Notes: generated from the letters alone by a model not told the origin. DNA of 64,000 bases from Stenotrophomonas pavanii (GCF_900101175.1 NZ_FNFQ01000007.1:1-64000), one strand, 5' to 3'. Positions 1 through 7,492 are shown, counted from the first letter of the stretch. Translations and numbers: made by a program.

Positions 1-13
1 GCCTTGTGCGGTT

Positions 14-2113
14 TCAGTTCTCGACCGAGATGATCGACAGGCTCTGCGTGATGGACTGCTGCTGGAAGGAGCCGGACTCGTGCCTAACGTCCTGTTCCGT
101 GAAGCTGGTGATCACCGCGCGGTAGGTCATCGTCTGCGCGCTGGTGCTGGTGTCGTTTACGGTGAACGATCCACCCCAGGTGGAGGTGGCGCTGTCAGGG
201 CCATCCTGTTCATTGAGGATCATCACCGAACCGCTGACGTTCAGGACCTGCCACAGCGATTCAGCGCCCTCACCGACCCGCCGATAGATTTCCACGCGCG
301 CCGTGTTCTGGCCCGCGCCCGCGACAAAGCCGTCACTGCCGTAGGTGGTCTTGGTCCGGATATGCCGGCGGGAGAAGCTGACAGTGACGCTCCGCACGCG
401 GCCGTTGGTGGCGAACGGGCCGTTGACCAGCTCCACGCCGACGGTCTGCGTGGTGGTCGTCTGGACCGCGTTGCGCAGGATGCCCGCCGACAGCTGGCCG
501 CCAAAGTAGGCACTGCCGCTGGCGTCCATCCACATCACCGCGTTGGCCTTCGACGCGGCGCCGGCGCCGACGTTCGGCCCGAAGTAGTCGACCAGGTTGT
601 CGCCGGCGGCTCCGAAGCTGGCGCCGATGATGCGCTGCGCCGCTCCCTTCCATACACGCAGGTAGCCGTTGCGCCACTCCATGCCCTCGCTGGCACCGTT
701 GGGCGCGAGGATCTCCATGCTGTTGGTCAGGAACCGCAGGCTGACCACATTGCCGTCGTTGCCCAGCTCCATGCCACCAATCAGCGGACCATTCCCGGAG
801 TCGGCGATCAGGTGCAGGAATGCCTTGGCCATGACCTGCGCCAGACCGCCTTCGGTTTGAGTGACCCGGGCCTCCATGCCCTGGACGACCTGCGCACTCG
901 CCTTGCCGGCTACTTCAGCCTTTACCGAGGCGAGCTGGCCAGTAACCGCTTCGATGCCATGCTCGGTCACGTTGACCCGGGCGCTGATCTCCTCGACGTA
1001 GTCCGCCGATGCTTTCCCGTCCAGCTCGACGCCCAGGTGCTGGATCTGCACCGCCTGAGCGCTCTGCTCCGTTGCGATGACCTCGATGGAACGCGTGGCC
1101 GTGGCCTCAAATTCCCCCAGCTCGGCCCGGACCGAGTCCACCTGTTTGGCGACGGCGCGGTCGCCTTGGGCGATCACGGACTGCCAGGTTTTCACACCCG
1201 CGCGCACGTCGCGGTCACCGGCGTTCCAGTCCCGGTCGCCGGCGTGCTTGTACGTCACCTGAGCTTCCAGCGAGGACGTTCTGTCGCCGACCGCCCGGAT
1301 CCCCTCCTCAGTTTCTTCCACACGGGTCGTGACAGCATCCAGCGCTTCCGCAGAGGCCACCTTGCCGTCGCCGGCGGGCATCCTCGCAGACACCCGCCCG
1401 ATCGCCTCAGCGTTGGCGCTGTCGCCGTCTGCGCGCGCCTGGCGCTCCTCCGTGACGCTGGCCTCCGTGGCAACCGTGCCATCGCCAGTGGGCATTCGCG
1501 CTTGGATCACCTCGATGGCGCTGGCGTTGGCCTCATCGGCCGTGACCCGCGCATCGCGCTCCGCGGCAAACAGGCCGCTCGGAACCTGGGACAGGTCGCT
1601 GCCTTCGTAGTCGCCCCGCAGCTGCACGGCCAGCGTCTCACGCTTGCTGGCCTCGGCCACGTCCGCCGCTACGCGGGCGCGGGCTTCCTCTTGGACCAGC
1701 GCCCCACCGGCACCGGGCGTCGGACGCCCGATGGCCACCCAGTCGGTCATGAAGTAGCTGGCGACGGTCTGGGTCGCGCCGAACTGCAGCCGGATGGCGT
1801 CGACCTCACCCGGCCACCAGGCGATATCGGCCACGTCGACCGTGCCGACGCCATTATCGTCCCACCGCGGCTCCGGGATCGCCGCCCGCTTGTTCACGTC
1901 CCATGCCAGGTCGGCCAGCGTGATCCACTGCAGGAAGCCGTCCCACGCTGCATCGCCAACGCGCTTCACCCTCAGCTTGACGAAGCGGTAGGCGCTGCCG
2001 TCGACGGTCAGAGCAGCCGGCGATTGAACATACGGGTTCTCGGTGCCATTGGCCGGCCGCAGCCAGCCATCGACCACCGTCGGTGGCGCACCGTTGCCGG
2101 TCCACTCCTCCAC
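14..2113 (-). CDS. Phage tail-tip (host specificity protein J-like) fragment, N-terminally truncated
   Basis: This reads as the C-terminal part of a phage tail-tip protein: a beta-rich start (about residues 1-140), a long central stretch of alanine-rich helices with recurring T-R-V-x-x-T-E type repeats (about 150-420), and a C-terminal beta-rich receptor-binding-like region. Full J proteins are usually well over 1000 residues, so most of the N-terminus is missing. The listed start is a GTG at 2113. The frame is open up to a TAG at 2189-2191, and those 25 upstream codons (including GTQFDSLRIWYFDTAV) read as natural J sequence, so the GTG is probably not an original start. It lies directly downstream, in the same frame, of the truncated replication gene. 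Probably not functional. Confidence 0.7.
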   Translation of the reverse strand: MEEWTGNGAPPTVVDGWLRPANGTENPYVQSPAALTVDGSAYRFVKLRVKRVGDAAWDGFLQWITLADLAWDVNKRAAIPEPRWDDNGVGTVDVADIAWWPGEVDAIRLQFGATQTVASYFMTDWVAIGRPTPGAGGALVQEEARARVAADVAEASKRETLAVQLRGDYEGSDLSQVPSGLFAAERDARVTADEANASAIEVIQARMPTGDGTVATEASVTEERQARADGDSANAEAIGRVSARMPAGDGKVASAEALDAVTTRVEETEEGIRAVGDRTSSLEAQVTYKHAGDRDWNAGDRDVRAGVKTWQSVIAQGDRAVAKQVDSVRAELGEFEATATRSIEVIATEQSAQAVQIQHLGVELDGKASADYVEEISARVNVTEHGIEAVTGQLASVKAEVAGKASAQVVQGMEARVTQTEGGLAQVMAKAFLHLIADSGNGPLIGGMELGNDGNVVSLRFLTNSMEILAPNGASEGMEWRNGYLRVWKGAAQRIIGASFGAAGDNLVDYFGPNVGAGAASKANAVMWMDASGSAYFGGQLSAGILRNAVQTTTTQTVGVELVNGPFATNGRVRSVTVSFSRRHIRTKTTYGSDGFVAGAGQNTARVEIYRRVGEGAESLWQVLNVSGSVMILNEQDGPDSATSTWGGSFTVNDTSTSAQTMTYRAVITSFTEQDVRHESGSFQQQSITQSLSIISVEN

Positions 2114-2188
2114 GGCGGTGTCGAAGTACCAGATGCGCAGGCTGTCGAACTGGGTCCCACTGCCGTCGCCGTCGCCGGCGGCGCCGCG

Positions 2189-2776
2189 CTACTCGAACTG
2201 GTTCCCGGTCGTACTGGCGTAGGCCGCCCAGGTAGCACGGCACGCGGCCTGTAGGTCGGTCTCGGAAACCACCTCCAGCGGCGCGGCCGGCAGGCCCGCC
2301 GGAAATGACGGTTCTCCTGACGGTTCATTGAGGGCTATATGACGGTTAGGCGGCACGGGGCGCACCCCTAGACCTGCGCCCGGTGCATCCCCCCCTGCAT
2401 GGGGCGCATCCCCTCCTGCAGCGGGCGCACCCCCTGCATGGGGCGCAGCCCCTGCGCCCGGTGCAGTACCTGCTTTTCCAGACTTGCGGCCGGCCTTCGA
2501 CGGCGCAGCGGCCTTGTCGAAGCTGGCCGGAGTGACCCTGTAGACCGTGCTGCTGTTGAACCGGCGGTCACGGGTCAGCAGGCCGACGGCCTCCAGATGA
2601 TCCATTGCCGTACGCACAGCGCGCGCCGACATGCAGCAGCGCGCGGCGATGGTGCCCACCGCCGGCCAGCACACACCGTCGTCGTTGGCCTGATCAGCCA
2701 GCGAGATCAGCACAGCCTTCTGCGTGACGCTCAGCCCCTGCAGCGGCCAGCACTGCGACATGATGATGGTCGACAT
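2189..2776 (-). CDS. Phage replication-type helix-turn-helix protein, C-terminus replaced by deletion
   Basis: The first 90 residues form a winged helix of the kind found at the N-terminus of phage replication initiators (LTxxQKAVLISLAD, then a second helix pair around RAVRTAMDHLEAVGLL). A low-complexity Ala-Gly-Pro-His linker follows (about residues 100-140), encoded by imperfect G/C-rich DNA repeats at 2380-2470. After CRATWAAYAS the family normally continues into a conserved C-terminal domain. Here it ends with TTGNQFE and a TAG stop. The sequence on both sides of that stop reads as one tail protein, so the gene is fused to the tail fragment at about 2210-2225. It belongs to the minus-strand early operon of the prophage, 1 base after the preceding gene. 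Confidence 0.6.
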   Translation of the reverse strand: MSTIIMSQCWPLQGLSVTQKAVLISLADQANDDGVCWPAVGTIAARCCMSARAVRTAMDHLEAVGLLTRDRRFNSSTVYRVTPASFDKAAAPSKAGRKSGKAGTAPGAGAAPHAGGAPAAGGDAPHAGGDAPGAGLGVRPVPPNRHIALNEPSGEPSFPAGLPAAPLEVVSETDLQAACRATWAAYASTTGNQFE

Positions 2777-2777
2777 G

Positions 2778-3089
2778 TCAAAGCCCCAGCGTCAGGTTCT
2801 CGCCCGGCGCAACCGGCCACCAGGTGCATGCGGGCTTGCCGGTGGTTGCGCACGGCGCGGTTGGGCCGCGCCAAATGCGTCCCTCGCGGGCCAGCTCAGG
2901 CAGTCGGCGACCCAACATGTGGCGATCAAGGCCAGTCACCGTCGACAAGTGCAGGCTGCTCTGGCCTGGATGGCGGATCACCGCAGCCTCGGCCTTGGCA
3001 TGCTGGACACGAAGCGCGCCGCTTTCAGCGAGCGCGGCGGCGGCAATGTGACTGGACTGCGGATCAGTGGAGCGGGCCGGATGGTTCAT
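2778..3089 (-). CDS. Small phage winged-helix-like protein
   Basis: A 103-residue protein in the early operon. Residues about 38-75 look like a MarR/ArsR-type winged helix (SLHLSTVTGLDRHMLGRRLPEL followed by a basic strand). Its ATG overlaps the stop of the upstream CII/YmfL-like gene, and it ends just before the replication-type gene, so the three are almost certainly co-translated. A role as an accessory regulator or replication helper is inferred from position only. Confidence 0.55.
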   Translation of the reverse strand: MNHPARSTDPQSSHIAAAALAESGALRVQHAKAEAAVIRHPGQSSLHLSTVTGLDRHMLGRRLPELAREGRIWRGPTAPCATTGKPACTWWPVAPGENLTLGL

Positions 3090-3616
3090 TAGCGTGCCCT
3101 CCCCTTCGCTGCAGCGCGCGACACGTTACGGATCAGCCGGTGTGCCATCGTGATGAGCGAGTTGGCCTCCTCCACCATCAGCTTCGCTTCGTCACTGTCG
3201 ATATGGTGATCGGCCATCGCGTCCACGGCGGTGCCAGACAAGCGCCCTACCCGTGTGGTGATCTCCAGCAGCTTGGTCTGGATGGCCCCGATCTCGTCCG
3301 ACCAGCCACCCTCCGGCGGAGGCGGAACAGTGGCCACCGCCATACCGAACTGCCCGGCCAGCGCCTGCATCCAGTCCAGGGCGTAATCGCTGCCGCCTGC
3401 CTTCTCCTGCATCCACTCGGTCAGCAGTTCGGCTATCTCCATCGTGACGGACTCACCCTCCAGCCCGCGCAACTTCGCGCGCAGGGTCTCCGGGTGCATG
3501 GACTTGCCACGGCGGTCGGCCAAGAAAGCGGCTGCGTCCACGACACCGCCGGGCGTCTTGCGCACGGAGTTGTAGAGAACGTCGAGCCAGTAAAGTGCGG
3601 ATGTACGGCAGGTCAT
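3089..3616 (-). CDS. Phage CII/YmfL-like regulatory protein
   Basis: A 175-residue protein whose N-terminus (ALYWLDVLYNSVRKTPGG) and overall plan match phage regulatory proteins of the YmfL/CII group: a short HTH with a 'MHPETLRAKLRGLEGES' segment, then an acidic helical tail. In lambdoid phages this slot, between the Cro-like gene and the replication genes, holds the lysogeny activator. It starts at ATG 3616 and overlaps the next gene by its stop codon. The exact family is from memory and is the uncertain part; that it is a real early phage gene is likely. Confidence 0.6.
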   Translation of the reverse strand: MTCRTSALYWLDVLYNSVRKTPGGVVDAAAFLADRRGKSMHPETLRAKLRGLEGESVTMEIAELLTEWMQEKAGGSDYALDWMQALAGQFGMAVATVPPPPEGGWSDEIGAIQTKLLEITTRVGRLSGTAVDAMADHHIDSDEAKLMVEEANSLITMAHRLIRNVSRAAAKGRAR

Positions 3617-3771
3617 GGGTCACCTTGGGGTGGACTGCGTTTCAAGGTTTCGGGCTGGGCCCGGGTGGCGCACGATGGGCGCCATGGAAATCAACAACTC
3701 ACGGACGACGGGCGTCGCCCTCCTTGCGCTACGCTGGCGTTTCCACACGAACAGCCCGCAAGGAGGGCAAC

Positions 3772-4002
3772 ATGGAAGACACGGAAGCAACTGCTGCGCT
3801 GATGGCAATTGCGGCGCTCACCAACTGTTTGATCGAAGCTGGAGCGGTGGACCACCGCGAGCTGACCAGCGCGCTGCGGCTGGGTGTGACCAACCTTCGG
3901 GACGACGGGAAGCCAGTCGCAGCCGAAGCGCTGGAAGACTTTGTCGAGGGCGCCTCGCTGGCTTGGCGAGTAGCGAGCACGGCCGGCCAAGCGCCAAACT
4001 GA
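3772..4002 (+). CDS. Small phage protein encoded against the early operon
   Basis: A 76-residue acidic, all-helical protein (MEDTEATAALMAIAALTNCL at the start). The start is set by a perfect Shine-Dalgarno AAGGAGG at 3759-3765, 6 bases before the ATG. It lies on the plus strand between two minus-strand genes, so it is transcribed against the early operon. No family recognised. Competing frames on the minus strand lack a ribosome-binding site and have poorer codon use. Confidence 0.55.
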   Translation: MEDTEATAALMAIAALTNCLIEAGAVDHRELTSALRLGVTNLRDDGKPVAAEALEDFVEGASLAWRVASTAGQAPN

Positions 4003-4076
4003 GGGCAAGCCAGAACCAGTTGTTGAAGGCGCGCTGGCGACGATGGATCGCCAAGCGCTGTTTCAGCGCGCGCATA

Positions 4077-4583
4077 TCAGGCCACCTCAATTGGGGTGAT
4101 GCGGTCTGCATCGGGATCATCGTTTGCCGGCTTGGCCGGCTCCTGCTGCTCGGAGTGCCCAAGCAGTTGCAGTACCTGGGGCAAGGCCGGGACCATGTCC
4201 TCGTCCGCCCAGGCGCTCACTTCTTCCACAGGCAGCTGCAGCACCTTTGCCAGCTGCTTGTCGGTGCTCAGGCCCAGCTTTGCGCGCAGCGCGCGCTTAC
4301 TCATCCGGCTGTCAACAAGCGCCCCGAACCCGGTGGGAGCCGAATTTGCTCCAGTAAGCACAACGGGCGACGGGCCAAATACGTGAGGAAGGAGGTCGTA
4401 ACGGGAAACCACTCCCCCGGTCGCAAGCTCGATCTGGATAGCGCGCTCTGCGCGAATAGCGGTAGTCCTGTTCTCCCACTGCGAGACCAGACCCTGCGTG
4501 GCGGCGGCGCCAGTGCCCGTCAGCAAGGCGGCGAACGCCGCCTGGGAGAGGCCCTTCTCTTTGCGATAGGTGACGATGTCCAT
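4077..4583 (-). CDS. Cro/YdaS-like phage regulator
   Basis: The first 65 residues are a Cro/YdaS-type helix-turn-helix: MDIVTYRKEKGLSQAAFAAL, then QGLVSQWENR as the recognition region and the family tail QIELATGGVVSRYDLLP with VF. About 100 more residues follow, with a second possible HTH (MSKRALRAKLGLSTDKQLA). The ATG at 4583 is chosen rather than the one at 4607 because the HTH starts there and because a promoter (TTGACG 4618-4613, 17-bp spacer, CATACT 4595-4590) would place the transcript start almost on this ATG, as in leaderless phage mRNAs. It is divergent from the CI-like gene and so fits the lytic Cro role. Confidence 0.65.
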   Translation of the reverse strand: MDIVTYRKEKGLSQAAFAALLTGTGAAATQGLVSQWENRTTAIRAERAIQIELATGGVVSRYDLLPHVFGPSPVVLTGANSAPTGFGALVDSRMSKRALRAKLGLSTDKQLAKVLQLPVEEVSAWADEDMVPALPQVLQLLGHSEQQEPAKPANDDPDADRITPIEVA

Positions 4584-4589
4584 AGATCC

Positions 4590-4631
4590 AGTATGAGCGC
4601 CCCTCATATTAGCGTCAATAGCGCCACTATT
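4590..4631 (-). promoter_or_regulatory. Early (cro-side) promoter with two 15-bp operators
   Basis: On the minus strand: -35 TTGACG (4618-4613), 17-bp spacer, -10 CATACT (4595-4590). The inverted repeat ATGAG-CGCCC-CTCAT (4593-4607) covers the -10 and spacer, and AATAG-CGCCA-CTATT (4617-4631) covers the -35. Repressor binding at both would block the promoter. A half-site ATTAG (4608-4612) lies between them. Confidence 0.65.
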
Positions 4632-4640
4632 GGACTGCCA

Positions 4641-4666
4641 TGAACGCGTTCATTAGCGTTCCTGAT
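4641..4666. promoter_or_regulatory. 12-bp perfect palindrome and third CI-type operator before the repressor gene
   Basis: TGAACGCGTTCA (4641-4652) is a perfect palindrome and reappears at 6732-6743. It is followed by ATTAG-CGTTC-CTGAT (4652-4666), a third member of the ATNAG-N5-CTNAT operator set, ending directly before ATG 4667. The position suggests self-regulation of the repressor. Confidence 0.55.
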
Positions 4667-5389
4667 ATGGAATCGTCTCGCAAAGCCAAGCCCACCAAAG
4701 CGGACGTCGCGGCGGCGGCCCGACTCAAATCCGTCTGGAACGCCAAGGCGAGGAAGTTGGGGATCACTCAGGAGAAGGTGGCACTGGAACTGGGCATCAC
4801 CCAGGGCGCCGTGAGCCAGTACCTCAACGGAAAGATCCCAATGAACTTCAGAACGCTGAAGGTCTTTGCGGCTTCGTTAGGCATTGAGGACACGGAAATT
4901 AGGAACGACCTCCCAGAACAGCAATTCTCAGCAGCCAAAACCAAGGAAGACGACTACACCGATGTACTCGGCTACTCTCAGTCTGCCGGTCTAGGCTCAG
5001 GCGCTGAGGCTGTGGAGTACGCGGAGACTCACAGCCTTAAGTTCAAGAAGACAAGTCTTCGCCGGCGTGGGATCTATGGTCGAAACCTTGCCGTCTACTA
5101 CGGTAAGGGCGATAGCATGGAGCCAACCATTAAAGACGGTGATGCCATCCTCTTCGATACGTCTGACACCCGAGTTGTGGATGGCGTTCTTTACGTCATT
5201 CAGGTGGATGGCTATGCCAACCCCGAGTTCTATGTAAAGCGAGCTTTGGTACTCGATGCTGGCATCTACTTCCAGAGTGACAACCCACGTGGCGATCACC
5301 AGTGGCAGAAGCCAAAGCCCATGGCGTCCAAGCGGCATCCGATCACGGTGATTGGCCGTGTCCACTGGATTGGCAGCTGGGCCGACTAA
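4667..5389 (+). CDS. CI-like prophage repressor (HTH plus S24 peptidase domain)
   Basis: A two-domain repressor of 240 residues. The N-terminal XRE-type HTH (about 20-75: LGITQEKVALELGITQGAVS) binds DNA. The C-terminal S24/LexA-like domain (about 135-235) has the nucleophile Ser150 in GDSMEPTI and the general-base Lys191 in YVKRAL, the dyad used for RecA-stimulated self-cleavage. A possible Ala-Gly cleavage site lies at about residues 108-109 (SAGLG). ATG 4640 would add 9 residues, but that segment contains the palindrome and an operator, so 4667 is preferred; the upstream start remains possible. It is divergent from the Cro-like gene, and two cargo genes follow 12 bases downstream. Confidence 0.8.
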   Translation: MESSRKAKPTKADVAAAARLKSVWNAKARKLGITQEKVALELGITQGAVSQYLNGKIPMNFRTLKVFAASLGIEDTEIRNDLPEQQFSAAKTKEDDYTDVLGYSQSAGLGSGAEAVEYAETHSLKFKKTSLRRRGIYGRNLAVYYGKGDSMEPTIKDGDAILFDTSDTRVVDGVLYVIQVDGYANPEFYVKRALVLDAGIYFQSDNPRGDHQWQKPKPMASKRHPITVIGRVHWIGSWAD

Positions 5390-5401
5390 GGACCACATTG
5401 C

Positions 5402-5917
5402 ATGGCAAGGAACGCGCCACCTGATCCGGATCAGGTCCTACAACTAACTGGGATGGTTCAGATTCCTAAGAGGTGGATCTCAGCCGGTGCGATCCCTTGG
5501 GTAGATGCTGGCGGCAAACCAAAGGGATGGAAGTTCCGCGAGCATTTAGCGCTTGAGGGAGGTATCCAGCCTGCTACGCTCTTCATAGAAGGGTACTTCA
5601 AGCCCGCGTCGGTGCCTGGCGCAGACGACAAGCTGAGCCTCTCTTTGTTCTACAAGAACGTGCGGATCCTCGGAATCGATGTAGACGGAAGCAGCCATCA
5701 CAGGAACTCGGTGGGCATCGGCCGACAGTTCTATCAGCAACTGGTAGGCCATCCTCACCTGCATTCCATTAGTGACGATGCACTATACGGGTATGCCGAA
5801 CCCATCCCTGCAAACGACCCCGCAGGGTACTGGGCACAGTTTATTGATCTTGCTTCGATCCACGGCGCGCCACAGTTCAACCTCCCACCTGCCCAGCAAG
5901 AGCTGCTTTTGCGATGA
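5402..5917 (+). CDS. Prophage cargo protein of unknown function, partner of the DUF1828-type gene
   Basis: A 171-residue protein with no signal peptide or membrane segment. The middle (about residues 85-140) has a pattern of two strands followed by spaced histidines (VRILGIDVDG, SSHHRN, HPHLHS). From memory this resembles the small family (DUF6978) often found beside DUF1828 proteins on mobile elements; that link is not verified. Its ATG lies 12 bases after the repressor stop and its own stop overlaps the next start (ATGA), so it should be made from the repressor transcript in lysogens. An immunity, exclusion or toxin-antitoxin role is inferred from position. Confidence 0.55.
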   Translation: MARNAPPDPDQVLQLTGMVQIPKRWISAGAIPWVDAGGKPKGWKFREHLALEGGIQPATLFIEGYFKPASVPGADDKLSLSLFYKNVRILGIDVDGSSHHRNSVGIGRQFYQQLVGHPHLHSISDDALYGYAEPIPANDPAGYWAQFIDLASIHGAPQFNLPPAQQELLLR

Positions 5918-6666
5918 ACCACAACGCCATTGCCCACGCTCTATGCGGTCGGTACACGCCCCTGACAGAGCACTCCGGCTACATTGAGTCCCCCTTTGAG
6001 TATCCCGTTGACGGGACACTCATCGGCGCTTACGTCGTCGACGCCGGAGGCGGAACGGTCCGCGTCACGGACGATGGTGATGTGGCATTCCACGCTGCTG
6101 TCGCGGGAGCGGAGATCACTTCGCCAAGAATTAAAGCTTACCGCTCAGTTGCGGAGATGTACGGTATCTCCATGAGTGACGATGGTGTGCTGGCGGCTGT
6201 TTGCAGAGAGGATGAACTGACTGAGGTTCTCGCTCGTTACATGCAAGCTGCCGCGATGATCGCCGAGAAGGGCGTCCGTCATAGACCCCGTGACGACGAG
6301 CGCTTCGAACGCATCGTCCACCAGGTGCTGTTGGCTCGCTATGGCGAGCGCTTGAGTCGCAGACCCGAAGTCGTGGGGCTGAGCGGGCACATTCTTCGAT
6401 TCCCATTCGCGATAGCGACTCCCAACGGCCGACAAGCGTACATCCAGACCGTTGCCGCAGAAGCTGAGGTAATCCAGTGGAAGGCAGTGTACGAAGCTGG
6501 AGGCAAGTTCAAAGACGTGAGAGCTGCCCGGGGTGATGCCCCACTGGTTGCGATCTTGGAGCAATCTAGAGACGCGGACCGCGCGAGCCGCTTCTTCGCC
6601 GATACAGCCTCTGTAGTTGTGTACGAAGGAGGAGCATTGGACTTGGACTTCGCTCTGGCTGCATAG
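5914..6666 (+). CDS. DUF1828/DUF1829-type prophage protein
   Basis: A 250-residue protein. The N-terminal region (about 15-60: ESPFEYPVDGTLIGAYVVDA then TVRVTDDGD) has the strand pattern and TDDG signature of DUF1828; the C-terminal half matches the usual DUF1829 companion region. It starts at an ATG overlapping the stop of the preceding gene and is the last gene before a strong terminator at 6692-6715. The family is common on phages and mobile elements and has no established biochemical role. Expression with the repressor suggests a lysogenic function such as blocking other phages. Confidence 0.6.
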   Translation: MNHNAIAHALCGRYTPLTEHSGYIESPFEYPVDGTLIGAYVVDAGGGTVRVTDDGDVAFHAAVAGAEITSPRIKAYRSVAEMYGISMSDDGVLAAVCREDELTEVLARYMQAAAMIAEKGVRHRPRDDERFERIVHQVLLARYGERLSRRPEVVGLSGHILRFPFAIATPNGRQAYIQTVAAEAEVIQWKAVYEAGGKFKDVRAARGDAPLVAILEQSRDADRASRFFADTASVVVYEGGALDLDFALAA

Positions 6667-6691
6667 CGATCGCCCCAGCGTTAACGCAGAC

Positions 6692-6715
6692 CCCCGCTAC
6701 GGCGGGGTTTTCTTT
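6692..6715 (+). terminator. Rho-independent terminator of the repressor operon
   Basis: CCCCGC (6692-6697), TACG loop, GCGGGG (6702-6707), then TTTTCTTT. It ends the repressor and cargo transcript 25 bases after the last stop codon. Confidence 0.85.
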
Positions 6716-6731
6716 GACCCGATGACACGGA

Positions 6732-6793
6732 TGAACGCGTTCACTCATTTTATGAGCGGCCCTATTGACTAGGGATATTAGCGCCCCTAATCT
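6732..6793 (+). promoter_or_regulatory. Right-arm early promoter with two CI-type operators and the shared palindrome
   Basis: TGAACGCGTTCA (6732-6743) repeats the palindrome at 4641. -35 TTGACT (6765-6770), 17-bp spacer, -10 TAATCT (6788-6793). Operators ATGAG-CGGCC-CTATT (6752-6766) and ATTAG-CGCCC-CTAAT (6777-6791, perfect) cover the -35 and the -10. This is the same layout as the cro-side promoter, so one repressor probably controls both arms. The promoter drives the small genes leading to the integrase. Confidence 0.7.
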
Positions 6794-6849
6794 TTCTCAC
6801 GAGGCCCAATGCAAACCCCGTCCCGGGGCCGGGCGCAGGAGATCAAGCA

Positions 6850-7038
6850 ATGGCAACCCTGTCCCTCGGCGTCAGCAAGGCGCCGCCTTCCGTAGTAGCA
6901 ATGCCCGCAGTCGGCATGGTCGCCATCAAGGTGGGCGCCGCCAGCCTGTACGTTGAGCAGGAGGAGGCTGATCGCCTCGCCCTGGATATTCAGCAGGCTG
7001 CGCTGGAACTGCGCAGTAGTGCGGCGGTCGCCGCATGA
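6850..7038 (+). CDS. Small phage early protein
   Basis: A 62-residue protein, first gene after the operator-controlled promoter. An AGGAG sequence about 10 bases before ATG 6850 supports the start. Composition: a valine-rich beta hairpin (about 20-40) and an alanine-rich helix. Its stop overlaps the next start (ATGA), indicating translational coupling. No function recognised. Confidence 0.55.
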   Translation: MATLSLGVSKAPPSVVAMPAVGMVAIKVGAASLYVEQEEADRLALDIQQAALELRSSAAVAA

Positions 7039-7250
7039 GCGCCGTCGTCGCCCACCACTCCAGCGCTCAGCGCGCCGCTGCCGCCGCCGGCATCGTCGCC
7101 CGCGCTGGGCGCCGCTGGGGCCTCCTCCCCTATCAGGTCGTCATCGCCTCCAGCATCGCCGCCAATGCCGTCCTGCGGCAGGGCAAGAGCGCAGCCGGGG
7201 CTGTCGCTGCGGCTCGCCGCGCAGCGCGCGCACAAAGCGGAGCAGCCTAG
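7035..7250 (+). CDS. Small basic phage protein
   Basis: A 71-residue, Ala/Arg-rich protein predicted to be entirely helical (two or three helices), coupled by ATGA overlap to the preceding gene. Its stop TAG shares one base with a GTG start of the next gene. Basic charge (many Arg in the C-terminal half) would fit nucleic-acid binding, but nothing more specific can be said. Confidence 0.5.
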   Translation: MSAVVAHHSSAQRAAAAAGIVARAGRRWGLLPYQVVIASSIAANAVLRQGKSAAGAVAAARRAARAQSGAA

Positions 7251-7492
7251 TGCGCCACCTGGCCCTGCCCTTCTACTGCGCCGTCGTCGTCAGCCTGCTG
7301 CTGGCGCTGCTCGCGCGCGCCATCTACACCGGTGCCGGCTCCCTCCTCCCGCCCTTTGGTGCTGGCGTTGTCTTCTTCACCTGGTGCGTGGTGCGCGACC
7401 TGCGGCGCAACTGGCCCGCGTTCCGCGACGAGATGCGCCAGCGCTCGGCAGAGCGAGCGCGCACACAGCTGCCCGCCGACGACACCCACTGA
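7250..7492 (+). CDS. Small phage membrane protein with two transmembrane segments
   Basis: An 80-residue protein read from GTG 7250, which overlaps the previous stop (TAGTG). Two hydrophobic helices at about residues 3-25 and 31-50 are separated by a short glycine/proline turn and followed by a charged Arg/Glu-rich tail. The size and topology resemble small phage inner-membrane proteins (holin-like or exclusion-type), but its place in the early right arm rather than near lysis genes argues against a holin. Confidence 0.5.
   Translation: MRHLALPFYCAVVVSLLLALLARAIYTGAGSLLPPFGAGVVFFTWCVVRDLRRNWPAFRDEMRQRSAERARTQLPADDTH

Noticed and set aside
80..2254. 724-codon open frame on the plus strand over the tail fragment
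   Set aside because: It is the complement of the tail gene in a high-GC sequence. Its translation is Arg/His/Ala-rich without domains, and it has no ribosome-binding site.
2380..2470. G/C-rich tandem-like repeats in the early phage region
   Set aside because: They encode the Ala-Gly-Pro-His linker of the replication-type protein; ordinary low-complexity coding DNA.
7250..7492. Holin call for the two-helix membrane protein
   Set aside because: Topology fits, but it lies in the early right arm without lysis genes near, so only a small membrane protein is called.
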